Below, piece after piece: positions 61,666 to 64,000 of a stretch of DNA of 64,000 nucleotides (its first letter is position 1; every line of letters starts with the position of its first letter). The DNA is from Escarpia spicata (lineage: Eukaryota > Annelida > Polychaeta > Sabellida > Siboglinidae): the NCBI GenBank assembly GCA_963995525.1, contig OZ023208.1, positions 19,549,699 to 19,613,698 on the forward strand, in the 5' to 3' direction. The translations under genes and the position numbers were made by a program. The notes under the pieces were generated by a model that was not told the DNA's origin, searched no databases, and saw only the letters and a program-made list of their open reading frames with translations.

Positions 61666-63998
61666 TTACCATATGTTTGCTAGAATTAGACGCTTGGTCC
61701 TTTGTTTGAACATATGAAGAGATGTACAATATTGTAAATAGTTATTTGTAATAAATGTATTCCAGATTTTAGGACCAACATAAGCCAAAGACAGTTGTCT
61801 ACAATTAGTCTTGCAGTATGGTATTTTATATGTTACTTCCTGCCTTGTATTATATTTATGTGTGGATATTTGCAGGACAAATACATCATGATATATATCT
61901 GGCAACATACCCCTATTATGCTTGTACATTAGAATACAGCATAAATATTTATTTACGTCATAAATATTCATTATTTGATAAGATGTAAATAAAGGCTGCG
62001 TATGATCAATAAATCCTACATGACTTATTACACGCAAAACTCGTTTTTGGAGTAAATGAATTTTAGCAAGGTATATATTCGGGGCCCTTCCCCAGACGAC
62101 ATTACAATAAGTAATATATGGATATATAAACATGTAATACAGGTTTAACAATGATTTGTTATCTAATTTGTTTGTCACCTTTTTTATAATACCAATATTC
62201 TTAGAAATTTTATTTGATATATATTTAATGTGTGTGCTCCAATTCAATGTATTATTTATAAGCAAACCCAAAAACTTGATCTCATGTACAGTGTTAATTT
62301 GTATGCCGTCTATGCAAATGTTATTACACCTCTCTCTTATACTGATCGTATTACTAAAGGTCACTGTGTGAGTTTTCTGTATATTCAAAGAAAGTTTATT
62401 AATGTTAAGCCATAAAGATAGTTTTTTTATTTCAGAGTTCAGAACATTTTCCATTTCATCTATATTGTTGCCTTGTATAAAGATGCTCGTGTCATCAGCA
62501 AACATAATGGTAAACGTTGTGTCAGATAAAGTAGATAAATCATTTATATAGATAAGAAAGAGTAAAGGTCCCAGAATTGAACCCTGCGGAACACCACATG
62601 TTATGTTTTTAAGGGAAGATTTTGTTCCATAGAATTTTACTCGTTGTTGTCTGTTACTTAAAAAGTTACGAATCCATTGGAGTATATTTCCTCTGATTCC
62701 ATAATGTGTTAATTTTCTCAATAATATATTATGATTAACGGTATCAAAGGCTTTGGCTAAATCCAGAAATAACCCAATTACGTGCTCTTTGGTATCAATT
62801 GCCTTACTAATTTTGTCAATTAGCAGTGAAATAGCCATATCAGTGGAATATCCTTTCCTAAATCCAAATTGGGAATTAGACAAGATGTTATGTTTCATTA
62901 ATTCATTAATCTATTGTACATTAATCTTTCAAAAACCATTGAAAATACAGGCAAGACAGAAATAGGCCTGTAATTATTAATTAATGATGTATCGCCATTT
63001 TAAAAAACAGGAACTATATCAGCTATTTTTAGTTGATCAGGAACATATCCTTGATCAAATGATAAATTTACAATGTAACTTAAAGGATCAAGTAGGTTGG
63101 AGAATGCCTGTTTGACAATAATAGGTTTTATGCCATCCCATCCAGGACTAGAGTTTTTAAAATTCTTAATAATTCCCTTTATCTCATCTGGTGTGGTTGG
63201 CGACAAATACATTGAATTTTTATAGACTCCTTGGAGGTAGTCATCAGGTCTCTCTGATATGACTGGTATTTTATCAGCCAGTTCTGGACCTATACTTGTA
63301 AAATATTCATTAAATGTATCAGCTATGCATTTTTTTATTTTTTATTTACCGTCAATTAGTAATTTGTCATTAGATAAAAATGCTTCCTTCCTTCCTATAA
63401 TACTCTTTAAGACTATCCAGGTTTTTTTAAAATTACCCTTGTGCTGTTGAAGCTCATGTCGATAGTATTCTCTTTCTGCTATAGTAATAAGACAATTTAA
63501 TTTATTTATATATCTTTTATAATTAGTTTCATTGAAGACAGTCGGTTTTTTCAAGTAATACATATACAATTTGTTTTTAGTTCTACTGGAGTGTCGGAGT
63601 CCCATAGTAATCCACGGTTTATGTTTTCTTTTCCTAGTAGTTGTGTTAGCTAACGGAAATGAATTATTGTATGCAACTAATATATCATTAATGAATACAG
63701 AATAACATTCTTGTGGATCTCTGCATGCATAAACGTCATCCCAGCATATTTTATCTATACTCTCTTTGAATGTAGCAGTAGTCTGCGCATTATATATTCT
63801 AGTCGCTATTGTCATTTCTACCTTTGTGCTATCAGTATGTTTAGTGAGCAAAAATATTGGTAGGTGATCAGAAATATCTGTATATATTATTCCATGCAAT
63901 TGATAATTTGCACCAATTAAATCATTGCTGTATATATTATCGATGACAGTGGCAGTTGTTGCTGTTATTCTGGTAGGCTTGCTGATAAGGGGTATAAA
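61666..63998 (-). pseudogene. LINE endonuclease-reverse transcriptase ORF, broken
   Basis: Frame open from the edge to 63345: the end of an AP endonuclease domain (TRITATTATVIDNIY, then the catalytic SDHLPIF) and the linker with KPWITMG. In-frame TAA codons interrupt it at 63342-63344 and 63000-63002. The region between them encodes the RT entry motif (SPGWDGIKP). A frameshift near 62900-62905 moves the rest to the 410-codon frame 62898-61666. That frame has FGFRKGYST, FLDLAKAFDTV, GVPQGSILGP (residues ~102-111), the catalytic FADD (133-136), FLGLLIN and the C-terminal IWN motif. Three lesions mean this copy cannot make the full protein. Confidence 0.92.
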
Positions 63999-64000
63999 TG

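Larger units (their letters stand above)
61080..64000 (-). mobile_element. non-LTR retrotransposon (LINE), 3' part, inactive
   Basis: The minus strand carries, from the right edge leftwards, the end of an AP-type endonuclease, a reverse transcriptase, a 3' UTR with a 51-bp tandem repeat, an AATAAA (61104-61099) and a terminal ATT-type triplet run (about 61080-61097). The element is cut by the window edge. The family (CR1/Jockey/RTE-like group) cannot be settled by eye. No target-site duplication can be judged without the 5' end. Confidence 0.9.

Overview
This is a 64 kb piece of animal nuclear genome. Genes have introns with GT/AG borders, there are C2H2 zinc-finger and KANK genes, and AT-rich non-coding DNA is crowded with minisatellites, tRNA-headed SINEs, fold-back elements and a non-LTR retrotransposon. 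The element mix and KANK sequence suggest a lophotrochozoan, probably a mollusc. That placement is inference, because no rRNA or mitochondrial marker is present.

Left part (1-10.9 kb): two C2H2 zinc-finger genes lie tail to tail. The plus-strand gene runs in from beyond the left edge and ends at 1709. It carries an array of x-Q-T motifs, two zinc fingers and basic Ser/Pro-rich linkers. The minus-strand gene (10852 to 9376, two exons, 395 residues) has six fingers. A 4,629-bp segment holding the 3' parts of both genes and everything between them is tandemly duplicated (580-5208 and 5209-9836, about 99.7% identical). Each gene therefore has one full copy and one truncated copy. At the junction the truncated copies are fused in frame to antisense sequence of the other gene.

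10.9-18.8 kb: gene-poor DNA with a fold-back element (12.59-13.07 kb), a 27-bp minisatellite, a 21/42-bp minisatellite and a CATGCA-rich tract.

18.8-30.7 kb: a KANK gene on the minus strand. I could join seven coding exons with matching splice phases (1,509 residues): KN motif, coiled coil, a very long low-complexity middle, an acidic stretch and five ankyrin repeats. The final short exon and any upstream 5' UTR exon were not identified. Minisatellites have formed on or beside several exon borders. The most striking is a 61-bp unit repeated 37 times, which contains the last ~26 bp of exon 6 plus its 5' splice site.

30.7-61 kb: no convincing protein gene. It holds at least ten tandem arrays, three tRNA-derived SINEs, a Tigger/pogo-like element with TA target duplication, two fold-back elements and a LINE 3' fragment. 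61.1-64 kb: the 3' part of a minus-strand non-LTR retrotransposon (endonuclease plus reverse transcriptase), inactivated by two stops and a frameshift and cut by the right edge.
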